A DNA stretch of 55,636 nucleotides from Holdemania filiformis DSM 12042. GTDB taxonomy: Bacteria; Bacillota_I; Bacilli_A; Erysipelotrichales; Erysipelotrichaceae. Every line of letters starts with the position of its first letter. Within the stretch, counting starts at the first letter, position 1. The stretch lies in assembly GCF_000157995.1 (NCBI RefSeq), contig NZ_GG657557.1, forward strand, positions 268,576-324,211. The letters are read 5' to 3'. This document shows positions 19,301 to 27,146 of this stretch, piece by piece. The notes beneath the pieces were generated by a model, which was given only the letters and a program-made list of their open reading frames with translations, was not told where the DNA came from and ran no database searches. Position numbers and translations under genes: made by a program.

Positions 19301-22155
19301 TGCGGGATGTCCGTATCTATGACACCATAGAGGACGCAGACGGAAAAGAGCGCCGCGTGCTGAATGCCAAGGAGACCACTCTGGCTGCCCAAAAACAGCA
19401 GGCTATCCGGGAAGCCTTTAGGGACTGGATCTGGAGAGACCCGGAGCGCCGCCAGACTTTGGTGCGCCAGTATAACGAAGAAATGAACTCTACCCGTCCC
19501 CGCGAGTATGATGGCAGCCATATCACTTTTGGCGGCATGAACCCGGCCATTACCCTGCGGGAACACCAAAAAAGCGCTATCGCCCATGTGCTGTATGGCG
19601 GAAATACCCTGCTGGCACACGAAGTAGGCGCGGGCAAAACCTTTGAGATGGTGGCCGCTGCGATGGAAGCCAAACGCCTGGGCTTGTGCCAGAAATCTCT
19701 CTTTGTGGTTCCCAACCACCTGACTGAGCAGTGGGCATCGGAGTTTCTGCGCCTCTATCCTTCTGCCAACATCTTAGTCACAACCAAAAAGGACTTTGAG
19801 ACCCATAACCGCAAGAAGTTCTGCGCCCGTATTGCGACCGGTGACTACGACGCCATCATCATGGGACACAGTCAGTTTGAGCGTATCCCCATCAGCCGGG
19901 AGCGTCAGGAAAGGCTTCTCTATGAGCAGATCGACGAGATCACCGAGGGTATCGCAGAGGTGCAGGCCAGCGGCGGTGAGCGTTTTACCGTCAAGCAGCT
20001 GGAGCGTACCAGAAAGTCGCTGGAAGCCAGACTGGAAAAGCTGCAAGCCGAGGGGCGAAAAGACGATGTGGTAACTTTTGAGCAGCTGGGTGTAGACCGG
20101 TTGTTCGTAGACGAGGCCCACAACTACAAGAACCTGTTTTTATACACAAAAATGCGGAATGTGGCTGGTCTTTCCACATCGGACGCGCAGAAATCCTCCG
20201 ATATGTTTGCCAAGTGCCGCTATATGGATGAGATCACTGGAAACCGTGGCGTGATCTTTGCCACCGGCACACCGGTCAGCAACTCCATGACCGAGCTTTA
20301 CACCATGCAGCGTTATCTTCAATATGAACGCCTGCAAGAGCTGAACATGACCCACTTCGACTGCTGGGCTTCCCGATTTGGGGAGACCGTCACAGCATTG
20401 GAGCTGGCACCGGAGGGAACCGGCTACCGGGCAAGAACAAGATTCAGCAAGTTCTTTAACTTGCCTGAGCTGATGAACCTGTTCAAAGAAGTGGCGGACA
20501 TCAAGACCGCCGACCAACTGAATCTGCCTACCCCGGAGGTGGAATACCACAATGTTGTGGCGCAGCCCACCGAACATCAGCAGGAAATGGTCAAGGCCCT
20601 TTCGGAGCGCGCATCGCTGGTACACAGCGGAACCGTTGATCCGTCCCAGGACAATATGCTCAAAATTACCTCGGATGGCCGCAAGCTGGGGCTGGACCAG
20701 AGGATCGTCAACCAGATGCTGCCGGATGAACCTGGCACAAAGGTCAATCAGTGTGTGGAGAACATCATGCAGATCTGGCGGGATGGCGAAGCTGACAAGC
20801 TGACCCAGCTGGTGTTCTGTGATATTTCTACCCCGCAGGCAAAAGCTCCTGCAAGCAAGGCGGCGAAAACGCTGGATAATCCACTGCTTCACGCACTGGA
20901 AGGCGCTGTACCTCTGCCGGAGCAGGAACCGGCCTTTACGGTGTATGACGATATTCGTCAGAAGCTCATTGCCCAGGGGATGCCTGCCGACCAGATCGCT
21001 TTTATCCATGAAGCTAACACCGAAGTGCGGAAAAAGGAGCTGTTCTCTAAAGTCCGTACCGGTCAGGTGCGTGTGCTTATGGGCAGCACCGCCAAGATGG
21101 GCGCAGGCACCAATGTGCAGGACCGTCTGGTGGCACTTCATGACCTGGACTGTCCGTGGAGACCGGGAGACCTTGCCCAGAGAAAGGGCCGTATCGAGCG
21201 CCAAGGCAACCAGAATCCCCTTGTCCATGTGTACCGCTATGTGACCGAAGGAACCTTTGACGCATATCTCTGGCAGACGGTCGAGAATAAGCAGAAATTC
21301 ATCAGCCAGATCATGACTTCTAAATCGCCGGTGCGCTCCTGCGATGATGTGGATGAAACCGCCCTCAGTTTTGCCGAGATCAAGGCTCTGTGCGCCGGAG
21401 ACCCCCGTATCAAAGAGCGTATGGATTTGGATGTGGAAGTATCCCGCCTGAAGCTGATGAAAGCCGACCACCAGAGCAAGCAGTATCGTCTGGAGGACCA
21501 GCTGCTCAAATACTTCCCGGAGGAGATTGAAAAGCACAAGGGCTTTATCAAGGGCTTTGAATCTGATCTGGAGGTTTTGGCAGCGCACCCGCACCCGGAG
21601 GACGGCTTTGCCGGTATGGAGATCCGTGGAGATCTGCTGACCGATAAGGAGAACGCCGGTGCTGCCCTTTTGGATGCCTGCAAGGAGGTCAAAACCTCCG
21701 ATCCGGTACAGATCGGCAGCTACCGGGGCTATGCCATGTCTGTGGAATTTTCCGCTTGGAAACAGGAATATACGCTCCTGTTGAAAGGCCAGATGACCCA
21801 CAGGGCAACCCTTGGTACAGACCCTCGCGGAAATCTTACCCGTATCGACAATGCCCTCGCCCAGATGCCCCAGCGTCTGGAGGCGGCAAAGGCCCAGCTG
21901 GATAACCTCTATCAGCAGCAGGCTGCCGCAAAGGAGGAAGTTGGAAAGCCATTCCTTTATGAAGAAGAACTGAGAGGCAAAAACGCCCGTCTGGTGGAGC
22001 TGGATACCCTGCTCAACATCGACGGAAAGGGACCGGCACACACCGAATCCGCTGTTGCCAAAAGTACACGGCCTTCGGTGCTGGATCATCTGAAACGCCC
22101 GGTGCCACCCCGCAGTACTGACAAGAAACCAAAACAACATGAGGAGGTGCGATAA
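13366..22155 (+). CDS. Giant N6-methylase-like / SNF2-type helicase protein
   Basis: A 2929-residue DarB-like protein typical of this ICE family. The N-terminus resembles ArdC (SWQEWAGFLTTAARLYKYPF). Residues 258-376 are a Pro/Glu/Arg/Gly-rich linker whose DNA also encodes TnpV in another frame. A methyltransferase fold follows: motif I ILEPSMGVGNFFG near 1409 and motif IV as GNVPF near 1472, where NPPF/Y is usual. The helicase has Walker A HEVGAGKTFEM near 2084, VDEAHNYKN near 2248 and QRKGRIERQGN near 2606, then a coiled-coil tail. ATG 13366 follows gaaaggagg. Relatives such as phage P1 DarB protect incoming DNA from restriction; that role here is inferred, and the altered motif IV leaves catalysis uncertain. 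Confidence 0.88.
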   Translation: MPTKAELYAQMADKVATQLTGSWQEWAGFLTTAARLYKYPFHEQLMIYAQRPDATACAEYDLWNEKMGRYVRRGSKGIALVDDSGDRPRLRYVFDISDTGTREHSRTPWLWQLEERHLDSVQAMLERTYDVSGENLAGQLTEVAGKLAEEYWAEHQQDFFYIVDGSFLEEYDEFNIGVQFKAAATVSITYALMSRCGLEPEHYFDHEDFMAIFDFNTPSTIGALGTAVSQINQQVLRQIGVTVRNAEREANQERSKQDEQSHDLYPERRLSDSRPEAEPAAGETPGQVRQDEENLPEGTSSHPLQPDVAEREAVPAPSGDRRDRPEQTGADDAPAGEGSGSHRGTESQRSHEVGGADEHLQSSGRRNPDGGAYQQLTLNLFLSEAEQIQSIDEAENVAHTSSAFSFAQNDIDHVLRLGGNTDRQRERVVAAFEKQKTTAEIAEILKTLYHGGNGLGSVSAWYAEDGIHLSHGKSVRYDRSAQVISWESAAERIGELLESGQFASNVELAEAAGYERSLLAEKLWYLYHDLSEGAREAGYLSCLSEIKGNGFPEETRRLTEQLSDPAFRQTLKEEYAAFWTAYQQDRDLLRFHYHRPREIWENLKDLDLPRRTFSSDLSQVPTVQHFITEDEIDAAMTGGSSFAGGKGRIYAFFMANHTDKGKVRFLKDEYGIGGRSHALSGATHSGEDHDGKGLHYKKQDCPDVHLNWEKVAKRITSLVQKDRYLTEQEQAQYDKIQSEKELAEEDAIQTQQPEVEKETPKPILREQFEQYKPVVTAAISEDAAYRNACGHSDRENAVIEGNAAVRRAVLGSKDMELIRLYSDVPEFRQRLHREVIDETYPKLHELLRPLSQEDIDTVLCAWNGNIESKHAVVRYMKDHAREKDTAAWLAQEYGGSNSNSLFVVRAGSPEETQLPWPKVQRRLAQLIQEERFYTEEEQDRFDNIDPIAIREALEERGIVNGQVADPEKLDNDPFIQQVRSDAEQIADAETEQTSEVSISDEEYDAVRRPTPQRTSYDPAAPVYAVGDTVYIEDDAYQITELREDTVQLLPTGMVYPIYRAERKEQFEQLLRADRRNAYYTEFLPTDPDKADQDLRDVLAHGLMDEADKKQISTLLQSGRSNSEIAYWLSRAYSGEIETLNLETGDIADYRTTAQGIELEVMDAEEKRLAMLYFRWDEVAPLLRGMYARQQDGFGQEQPQPAAESPAFHSETVAVYPGDKNNLPYDVVVERLHIEEPEPPAPVTEPEKTFEEVLDEHPVSIQVNGQWQTFPNAKAAEEASYEEYKANLRRNAKNFRITDEHLGEGGPKAKFQANVNAIRLLKELEAAGQQASPEQQEVLSRYVGWGGLSDAFDPEKPAWALEYAQLKELLTPEEYAAARSSTLNAHYTSPTVIQAIYEAVDRMGFETGNILEPSMGVGNFFGMLPEKMRNSRLYGVELDPVSGRIAKQLYPKADITVGGFETTDRRDFFDLAIGNVPFGQYQVNDKAYNKLNFNIHNYFFAKALNQVRPGGVVAFVTSRYTMDAKDSTVRRYLAQRAELLGAIRLPNDAFKKNAGAEVVSDIIFLQKRDRPLDIVPEWTQTGQTEDGFAINRYFIDHPEMVLGRQEPVSTAHGMDYTVNPIEGLELSDQLHDAVKYIHGTYQEAELPELGEGEAIDTSIPADPNVKNYSYAIVDGQVYYRENSRMVRPDLNATAEARVKGLVGLRDCVQELIDLQMDAAVPDSTITQKQAELNRLYDSFSAKYGLINDRANRLAYADDSSYYLLCALEVIDEDGKLERKADMFTKRTIKPHQAVAAVDTASEALAVSISEKACVDMGYMSQLSGKTKEELEGELQGVIFRVPGQLEQDGSPHYVTADEYLSGNVRRKLRQAQRAAQQDPVYAVNVEALTAAQPKDLNASEIEVRLGATWIDKEYIQQFMYETFNTPVYLQRSIEVNYSSFTAEWQIKGKSSVSYNDVAAYTTYGTSRANAYKILEDSLNLRDVRIYDTIEDADGKERRVLNAKETTLAAQKQQAIREAFRDWIWRDPERRQTLVRQYNEEMNSTRPREYDGSHITFGGMNPAITLREHQKSAIAHVLYGGNTLLAHEVGAGKTFEMVAAAMEAKRLGLCQKSLFVVPNHLTEQWASEFLRLYPSANILVTTKKDFETHNRKKFCARIATGDYDAIIMGHSQFERIPISRERQERLLYEQIDEITEGIAEVQASGGERFTVKQLERTRKSLEARLEKLQAEGRKDDVVTFEQLGVDRLFVDEAHNYKNLFLYTKMRNVAGLSTSDAQKSSDMFAKCRYMDEITGNRGVIFATGTPVSNSMTELYTMQRYLQYERLQELNMTHFDCWASRFGETVTALELAPEGTGYRARTRFSKFFNLPELMNLFKEVADIKTADQLNLPTPEVEYHNVVAQPTEHQQEMVKALSERASLVHSGTVDPSQDNMLKITSDGRKLGLDQRIVNQMLPDEPGTKVNQCVENIMQIWRDGEADKLTQLVFCDISTPQAKAPASKAAKTLDNPLLHALEGAVPLPEQEPAFTVYDDIRQKLIAQGMPADQIAFIHEANTEVRKKELFSKVRTGQVRVLMGSTAKMGAGTNVQDRLVALHDLDCPWRPGDLAQRKGRIERQGNQNPLVHVYRYVTEGTFDAYLWQTVENKQKFISQIMTSKSPVRSCDDVDETALSFAEIKALCAGDPRIKERMDLDVEVSRLKLMKADHQSKQYRLEDQLLKYFPEEIEKHKGFIKGFESDLEVLAAHPHPEDGFAGMEIRGDLLTDKENAGAALLDACKEVKTSDPVQIGSYRGYAMSVEFSAWKQEYTLLLKGQMTHRATLGTDPRGNLTRIDNALAQMPQRLEAAKAQLDNLYQQQAAAKEEVGKPFLYEEELRGKNARLVELDTLLNIDGKGPAHTESAVAKSTRPSVLDHLKRPVPPRSTDKKPKQHEEVR
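14138..14494 (+). CDS. tnpV: TnpV family protein nested in the helicase gene (different frame)
   Basis: A 118-residue reading frame entirely inside the giant helicase gene, shifted by one base relative to it. It has its own agaaaggagc site (14121-14130) seven bases before the ATG. The protein is a recognisable TnpV: MTYIQNGDYLIPDL, GKYGRMRKTYLKEHRP, a Leu-rich middle and a terminal MKWVGLMNTCKAQAEEILMAEL helix. TnpV proteins are known from mobile elements and lack a defined activity. Because this frame gives an ordinary folded protein while the helicase frame here gives only low-complexity sequence, TnpV is probably the older coding content and the helicase linker was overprinted on it. Confidence 0.75.
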   Translation: MNNPMTYIQNGDYLIPDLKLSQQPEKPLGKYGRMRKTYLKEHRPILYNQMLLSEKLYPHLLEIDEIAQSRLEQMMPQLAKEAGATEELKASDPMKWVGLMNTCKAQAEEILMAELINS

Positions 22156-22156
22156 C

Positions 22157-22975
22157 ATGAATACCAACGATCTGAATACAGCTCTTTATGAAAAGATGGC
22201 CGCTGAGCAGGACAAATACAGGGACTGGCTGAAAAGCCAGCCCCCGGAAGAAATCCTGCACCACACTTATGAGTACACCATCCGTGAGGACATCGTGATG
22301 GCGATGGAGGAACTGGAGCTGACCGACGCCCAGGCCAAGGCGCTTTTGGAATCTCCTTCGCCGCTGGAAGATGTGTACCGTTATTTTGAAAAGCTGGAGA
22401 CCGGCTATATGGATGTGATCCGGGACAGTATTGAGAACCGTGCCGACGATGTGTGCAGAGCTAAAGAGGAACTGCGAACAACACCGGTCTATCCCCACTC
22501 TGCCGCCTATGCGAGAGAACATGGGGAGCTGGAGCAGTACCGGGCTTCCAACAATGCAAATCTCCAATGCAAGGAGTCCATTGAAGCGGCGGTGCGGGAA
22601 CACTTCGACGGAATGTATCTCAGTCACGATGCGGCAAAGGGTGTGATCGAGACCTATGGCATGGAGCGTGTGGCTATGGTTCTGGCTAACACCGTTCAGC
22701 TTCAGGACTGGGATGGGCGCTACTCCCGACGCAATAAGGAATGGGCTAAGACCATTCCCAACGAGAACCCCGAAACCGTCCGTTGTGGTTATGTCCTGAA
22801 CAGCCACCCTGCTGTGCTGGATGGCTTTATTGATCTGGTGCGAGAAGAACAGCAGCGTAGCCGTACTCAGGGAGAAAAACTGCAACCGTCCCGCCCCTCA
22901 GTACGGGATAAGCTCAAACAGGAGCTGCCTGCCCATAAGCCTGCCGCCCCGAAGAAACGGGAGCCGGAGCGATAA
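22157..22975 (+). CDS. DUF3848/DUF3849 family ICE protein
   Basis: A 272-residue protein with a DUF3848-like N-terminal half (NDLNTALYEKMAAEQDKYRDWL, IREDIVMAMEELELT) and a DUF3849-like second half beginning at VYPHSAAYAREHGELEQYRAS. It ends in a basic Pro/Lys-rich tail. ATG 22157 follows aggaggtgcg one base after the helicase stop, so both are co-translated. These paired domains are hallmarks of Tn1549-like transfer regions; function is unknown. A DNA-associated role is suggested by the basic tail and by adjacency to mobC. Confidence 0.82.
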   Translation: MNTNDLNTALYEKMAAEQDKYRDWLKSQPPEEILHHTYEYTIREDIVMAMEELELTDAQAKALLESPSPLEDVYRYFEKLETGYMDVIRDSIENRADDVCRAKEELRTTPVYPHSAAYAREHGELEQYRASNNANLQCKESIEAAVREHFDGMYLSHDAAKGVIETYGMERVAMVLANTVQLQDWDGRYSRRNKEWAKTIPNENPETVRCGYVLNSHPAVLDGFIDLVREEQQRSRTQGEKLQPSRPSVRDKLKQELPAHKPAAPKKREPER

Positions 22976-22977
22976 CT

Positions 22978-23316
22978 ATGGCAAAGCGTAAGCGGGATAT
23001 GCAATTAAACTTTAGAGTTTCAGCGGAGGAGCTTGCTGTGATTGAGCAAAAAATGTCTCAGTTTGGAACCTCCAACCGTGAAGCCTATCTAAGAAAAATG
23101 GCGCTGGATGGGTATGTAGTCAAGCTGGAGCTGCCGGAGCTGAAGGAGCTTGTTTCCCTGATGCGCCGAAGCAGCAACAACTTAAACCAGCTGACCCGTA
23201 AAGTGCATGAGACTGGGCGGGTTTATGATGCTGACTTGGAGGATATATCCCAGCGGCAGGAACAGTTATGGGAGGGCGTAGAGGAAATCCTTACCCAGCT
23301 TTCCGAACTTTTATAA
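22978..23316 (+). CDS. mobC: Relaxosome accessory protein MobC
   Basis: A 112-residue MobC family protein that helps the relaxase open DNA at oriT. The N-terminus is a basic ribbon-helix-helix-like segment (RDMQLNFRVSAEELAVIEQKM), followed by the family signature LMRRSSNNLNQLTRKVHETG. It begins two bases after the previous stop. The relaxase gene is 2.4 kb downstream, the two being separated by the CD1845 gene and the AbiE operon, which looks like a cargo insertion within the mobilisation module. Confidence 0.9.
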   Translation: MAKRKRDMQLNFRVSAEELAVIEQKMSQFGTSNREAYLRKMALDGYVVKLELPELKELVSLMRRSSNNLNQLTRKVHETGRVYDADLEDISQRQEQLWEGVEEILTQLSELL

Positions 23317-23336
23317 CAGGGATAGATACTCCATTT

Positions 23337-23384
23337 GCGGAGGGAGGAACGGCATTACTTCGCTGCTCCTCTCTCCGCTTTTTC
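23337..23384 (+). terminator. Intrinsic terminator after mobC
   Basis: Stem of 12 pairs (23337-23348 with 23367-23378, one G-T pair) followed by a T-rich run. It lies 20 bases after the mobC stop and would end the long transfer transcript. Confidence 0.75.
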
Positions 23385-23471
23385 TTTTTATCGGTATCCT
23401 TGTCTTTTGCCTGCCCATGCCGGATAATATGATTAGAAAAGATACCAAGAACGCTGCAAGGAGGAAATGAC

Positions 23472-23771
23472 ATGAAGATTTTGAAAGGGCTTTTGATGAT
23501 TATAACTGCACCGGTCATTTTGGTTCTGACACTTTTTGTCTGGCTCTGCACGGGGCTGATCTACATATCCGGTCTGGTGCTCGGCCTGTTCAGTACCGTG
23601 ATTGCTCTGCTTGGTGTGGCTGTGCTGCTTACCTATTCCCCGCAGAATGGTGTGATTCTGCTGGTCATGGCATTTTTGATTAGCCCGATGGGGCTGCCAC
23701 TGGCTGCAATCTGGCTGATGGGTAAGGTGCAGAGTTTGAAATTTGCAATTCAGGAGTTGGTTTATGGATAA
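23472..23771 (+). CDS. CD1845 family membrane protein
   Basis: A 99-residue, very hydrophobic protein with about three membrane helices (IITAPVILVLTLFVWLCTG; the GLFSTVIALLGVAVLL stretch; VILLVMAFLISPMGLPLAAI). It follows an aaggagg site. The pattern matches the CD1845 family, a small membrane protein found beside mobC and the relaxase in related elements. No function is established. Confidence 0.8.
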   Translation: MKILKGLLMIITAPVILVLTLFVWLCTGLIYISGLVLGLFSTVIALLGVAVLLTYSPQNGVILLVMAFLISPMGLPLAAIWLMGKVQSLKFAIQELVYG

Positions 23772-23841
23772 AAATACGCAAAACCATAAAATGCCAGACA
23801 CCGTCTGTTAAATTTGGGAAAAGGAATTTTATATCCACGAC

Positions 23842-23875
23842 TTTACTTTTGAACTAATATTGAATATAATATTAG
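23842..23875 (+). promoter_or_regulatory. abiE promoter with palindromic operator
   Basis: A sigma-A-like promoter, TTTACT (23842-23847), 17-base spacer, TATAAT (23865-23870), overlaps an inverted repeat CTAATATT (23854-23861) and AATATTAG (23868-23875). AbiEi antitoxins are known to repress their own promoters by binding inverted repeats, so this is the expected autoregulatory operator. The gene starts at 23892. Confidence 0.65.
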
Positions 23876-23891
23876 TACGAAAGGAAGTGAC

Positions 23892-24488
23892 ATGATGGGA
23901 CAATTTGAACAGCTGGATCAGATGCTAACAGAACAAGAAGGAATGCTGCGAACATCACAGGTCGTATCTTCTGGAATTTCAAAGCCGGTATTTTATGATT
24001 ATGTGCGTTCACGAGATTTGTATAGAGTCGCACATGGGATTTATCTGTCCAAAGATTCCTGGGTGGATGCCATGTATCTGCTTCATTTGCGATTTGAACA
24101 AGCAGTATTTTCACATGAAACAGCTTTATTTTTTCACGATCTGACAGACCGTGAACCAATAGAATATACAGTTACGGTCAAAACTGGATGCAATCCAAGC
24201 AAAATGAAAGCAGAAGGCATTCAAGTTTTTACGATTAAAGCAGACTTACATGATGTAGGACTTACAACAGCGAAAACTCCGTTCGGGCATACTGTGCCGG
24301 TTTATGATATGGAGCGAACGATCTGTGATTTGCTCAGAAGCCGTAGCAGAATTGAAATTCAGACCTTTCAGGGAGCACTGAAAGCATATGCCCGTAGAAA
24401 AGATAAGAACCTGCGAGCTTTAATGCAATATGCTGGGATGTTCAAGGTGGAAAAAATTTTACGACAGTATTTGGAGGTACTTTTATGA
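23892..24488 (+). CDS. abiEi: AbiEi family antitoxin, transcriptional regulator
   Basis: Antitoxin of a type IV AbiE toxin-antitoxin system, 198 residues. The N-terminal winged helix (MLRTSQVVSSGISKPVFYDYVRSRDLYRVAHGIYLS) is the promoter-binding part. The C-terminal part (AVFSHETALFFHDLTDREP, PVYDMERTICDLLRSRS) is the antitoxic domain. It overlaps the toxin gene by four bases. The region is much richer in AT than the transfer genes, indicating separate acquisition. AbiE systems are known for abortive phage resistance and maintenance of mobile elements. Confidence 0.88.
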   Translation: MMGQFEQLDQMLTEQEGMLRTSQVVSSGISKPVFYDYVRSRDLYRVAHGIYLSKDSWVDAMYLLHLRFEQAVFSHETALFFHDLTDREPIEYTVTVKTGCNPSKMKAEGIQVFTIKADLHDVGLTTAKTPFGHTVPVYDMERTICDLLRSRSRIEIQTFQGALKAYARRKDKNLRALMQYAGMFKVEKILRQYLEVLL

Positions 24489-25339
24489 TAAAAACAGCAA
24501 GGCAGCTTAAAGATTTAATACGAAACCTTTCCAGAGAAAAATCCGCAGATGCTCAGATTTTAATGAGGAACTACATGATGGAGCGTTTTTTGGAGCGTAT
24601 TTCTCTTTCTGAGTATCGTGATAAGTTTATCTTGAAGGGTGGTATGTTGGTAGCGGCTATGGTTGGATTGGATGCCCGCTCTACGATGGATTTGGATGCA
24701 ACCATAAAAGGAGCTAATGTTAATGTGGAGGATATTGAGAATCTAATTTCATCAATCGTAACTGTTCCGATTGATGATGGTGTTAAATTTCAGCTGAAAA
24801 GTATTTCGGAGATTATGGATGAAGCAGAGTATCCGGGGATTCGTGTCAGCATGAGTACAACATTCGATGGTGTAGTGACCCCTTTGAAAATTGATATTTC
24901 TACGGGAGATGCAATCACTCCAAGAGAGGTTCGGTATTCATTCAAACTTATGCTGGAAGATCGCTCCATTGATATTTGGGCTTATAATTTAGAAACTGTG
25001 CTGGCAGAAAAACTGGAAACCATTATTACCAGAACCACAACCAATACCCGCATGAGAGATTTCTACGATATTTACATTTTAGAACAGCTGCATGGAACCA
25101 CGCTGAACCCGAAAATTTTACATGATGCGCTTCTGGCAACTGCTCATAAACGGGGATCGGAGAAGTATCTTAACCAGGCTGAAGAAGTTTTTGACGAAGT
25201 GGAAAATGATTCGGTTATGCAAAAACTTTGGGAGGCATACCGTAAAAAGTTTTCTTATGCTTCTGATTTGGAATGGGATGTGATTATGAAAGTAATTCGC
25301 AGGTTATATGTTCTTTGCGAGAAGGGCATCAGCTTATGA
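24485..25339 (+). CDS. abiEii: AbiEii nucleotidyltransferase toxin
   Basis: A 284-residue nucleotidyltransferase toxin of the AbiEii/DUF1814 family. The conserved start FILKGGMLVAAM (Gly52-Gly53) and the metal-binding motif STMDLD (Ser66, Asp69, Asp71) are intact. A later block LETVLAEKLETIITR carries the second conserved Glu/Lys region. Family members transfer nucleotides, in studied cases to tRNA, and block growth. It is translationally coupled to its antitoxin by ATGA overlap and in turn overlaps a small third gene. Confidence 0.88.
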   Translation: MIKTARQLKDLIRNLSREKSADAQILMRNYMMERFLERISLSEYRDKFILKGGMLVAAMVGLDARSTMDLDATIKGANVNVEDIENLISSIVTVPIDDGVKFQLKSISEIMDEAEYPGIRVSMSTTFDGVVTPLKIDISTGDAITPREVRYSFKLMLEDRSIDIWAYNLETVLAEKLETIITRTTTNTRMRDFYDIYILEQLHGTTLNPKILHDALLATAHKRGSEKYLNQAEEVFDEVENDSVMQKLWEAYRKKFSYASDLEWDVIMKVIRRLYVLCEKGISL

Positions 25340-25662
25340 AAAAGCATGGACACTATTGTAAAGTTTGTGGTGAATACAAAGCCAACGAAAAATTTTCAGG
25401 CAAAGGTCATGCATCCCACATTTGTAAATCCTGTGCTTCGCTACCAGCAGAAACGCAGGCTGAACTGATGACACTGAATCGTCTTTTGAATCTTCCATGG
25501 AGGCTATCGAAAGAGCAGTTGTCCTGGCTGAAAAATCGACTAAAGGATAGGCGGCCTGATGTCCGTGCATTGGCGCAAGAGCAATATGAAATGAGATTTC
25601 CACCAAGACACTTAGAAGATGATGAGTTCAATTTTTTCGATGAAGAAAGTTTTATAGAATAG
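25336..25662 (+). CDS. Small zinc-finger protein, third gene of the AbiE operon
   Basis: A 108-residue protein starting inside the stop codon of abiEii (ATGA overlap). The N-terminus holds two pairs, CKVC at 8-11 and CKSC near 35-38, likely binding one zinc ion. The rest is helical and charged with an acidic C-terminus. I do not recognise a named family. Strict coupling to the toxin suggests that it modifies, activates or localises AbiEii, but it might be a passenger gene. Confidence 0.65.
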   Translation: MKKHGHYCKVCGEYKANEKFSGKGHASHICKSCASLPAETQAELMTLNRLLNLPWRLSKEQLSWLKNRLKDRRPDVRALAQEQYEMRFPPRHLEDDEFNFFDEESFIE

Positions 25663-25716
25663 TGAAAGCGGTCTGCTATGGCAGGCCGTTTTCTTTTCGG
25701 GAAGGAGGTCTGACCT

Positions 25717-27129
25717 ATGGCAACCACAAGAATCATGCCGCTTCATGTCGGCAAGGGCCGCACAGAAAGTCGGGCGATCAGTGACATCATCGACTATGTG
25801 GCCAACCCAAAGAAAACAGATGACGGCAGACTCATTACCGGCTATGCGTGTGACAGCCGGACTGTGGATGCGGAGTTCCTTCTGGCAAAGCGGCAGTACA
25901 TTGCCGCTACCGGACGAGTGCGAGGTGCGGATGATGTGATTGCCTATCATGTGCGCCAGTCGTTCCGCCCCGGTGAGATCACTCCGGAAGAAGCGAACCG
26001 GCTGGGTGTGGAATTTGCCAAGCGATTCACCAAGGGCAATCATGCCTTTGTGGTCTGCACCCACATAGACAAGTCGCACATTCACAATCACATTATCTGG
26101 TCATCGGTCAGCTTAGAATATGACCGGAAATTCCGAAACTTTTGGGGCAGCACCAAGGCAGTCCGACAGTTAAGTGACACCATCTGCGTCGAAAACGGAC
26201 TGTCCATTGTGGAGAATCCGAAACCTCACGGAAAGAGCTATAACAAGTGGCTGGGCGATCAGGCAAAGCCCTCTCACCGAGAGCTGCTGCGTGTAGCGAT
26301 TGACAACGCATTATCACAAAGTCCTGCTAATTTTGAGGAACTGCTGAAGCTGCTGCAAGAGTCCGGCTGTGAAGTATCAAAGCGCGGAAAATCGTATCGT
26401 TTGAAACTCCCCGGCTGGGAGAAAGCCGCCCGAATGGACAGCCTGGGCGAAGGATATGGATTAGATGATTTGCAGGCGGTTCTCTCCGGGAAGAAAACGC
26501 ATACCCCACGAAAGAAAATAGTTACACAGGCAGAGACGCAGAAGGTCAATCTGCTGGTGGACATTCAGGCAAAATTGCAGGCAGGAAAAGGTGCTGGCTA
26601 TGCGCGATGGGCTAAAGTTTTCAATCTGAAGCAAATGGCGCAGACCATGAACTACCTATCAGAGCATAACCTGCTGGAGTATGCGGTTTTGGAAGAAAAG
26701 GCTGCGGCCGCCACGGCACATCACAATGAGCTTTCGGCGCAAATTAAGGAGGCTGAAAAGCGTATGGCAGAGATCGCTGTTTTGCGTACTCACATCGTAA
26801 ATTATGCCAAGACCCGTGAGGTCTATGTGGACTACCGCAAGGCCGGCTACTCTAAGAAATTCCGGGAGGAACATGAGGAAGAAATTCTGCTCCACCAGGC
26901 TGCTAAGAATGCCTTTGATGAGATGGGCGTCAAGAAGCTGCCCAAGGTCAAAGAGTTGCAGACGGAGTACGCGAAATTGCTGGAAGAAAAGAAAAAGACC
27001 TATGCCGAGTACCGGCGTTCCCGTGAAGAAATGCGGGAGCTTTTAACGGCAAAGGCTAATGTAGACCGAGTGCTGAAAATGGAGGTAGAACAGGATGTTG
27101 AAAAAGAAAAAGACCACGGCCAGCGGTAA
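25717..27129 (+). CDS. MobA/VirD2-type relaxase
   Basis: DNA-nicking relaxase of the MobP kind, 470 residues. The metal-binding histidine triad SHIHNH is at 121-125, preceded by VVCTHIDK. Motif I is represented by the N-terminal IIDYVANPKKT region with its tyrosine near 31. After residue 270 it becomes a long charged coiled coil, as usual for mobilisation nucleases. Translation begins after a strong gaaggagg. Together with MobC it forms the relaxosome, cuts one strand at oriT and pilots it to the VirB4 channel. The inverted repeats immediately downstream are the best oriT candidate in the window. Confidence 0.92.
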   Translation: MATTRIMPLHVGKGRTESRAISDIIDYVANPKKTDDGRLITGYACDSRTVDAEFLLAKRQYIAATGRVRGADDVIAYHVRQSFRPGEITPEEANRLGVEFAKRFTKGNHAFVVCTHIDKSHIHNHIIWSSVSLEYDRKFRNFWGSTKAVRQLSDTICVENGLSIVENPKPHGKSYNKWLGDQAKPSHRELLRVAIDNALSQSPANFEELLKLLQESGCEVSKRGKSYRLKLPGWEKAARMDSLGEGYGLDDLQAVLSGKKTHTPRKKIVTQAETQKVNLLVDIQAKLQAGKGAGYARWAKVFNLKQMAQTMNYLSEHNLLEYAVLEEKAAAATAHHNELSAQIKEAEKRMAEIAVLRTHIVNYAKTREVYVDYRKAGYSKKFREEHEEEILLHQAAKNAFDEMGVKKLPKVKELQTEYAKLLEEKKKTYAEYRRSREEMRELLTAKANVDRVLKMEVEQDVEKEKDHGQR

Positions 27130-27146
27130 GCTGGTCCTGGTCAAAA

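Noticed and set aside
18040-19719. 559-codon minus-strand frame
   Set aside because: Same reason: antisense shadow of the methylase-helicase gene.
20140-22167. 675-codon open frame on the minus strand opposite the helicase gene
   Set aside because: Shadow of the GC-rich helicase coding sequence; composition His/Leu/Arg-biased, no motifs and no start signal.
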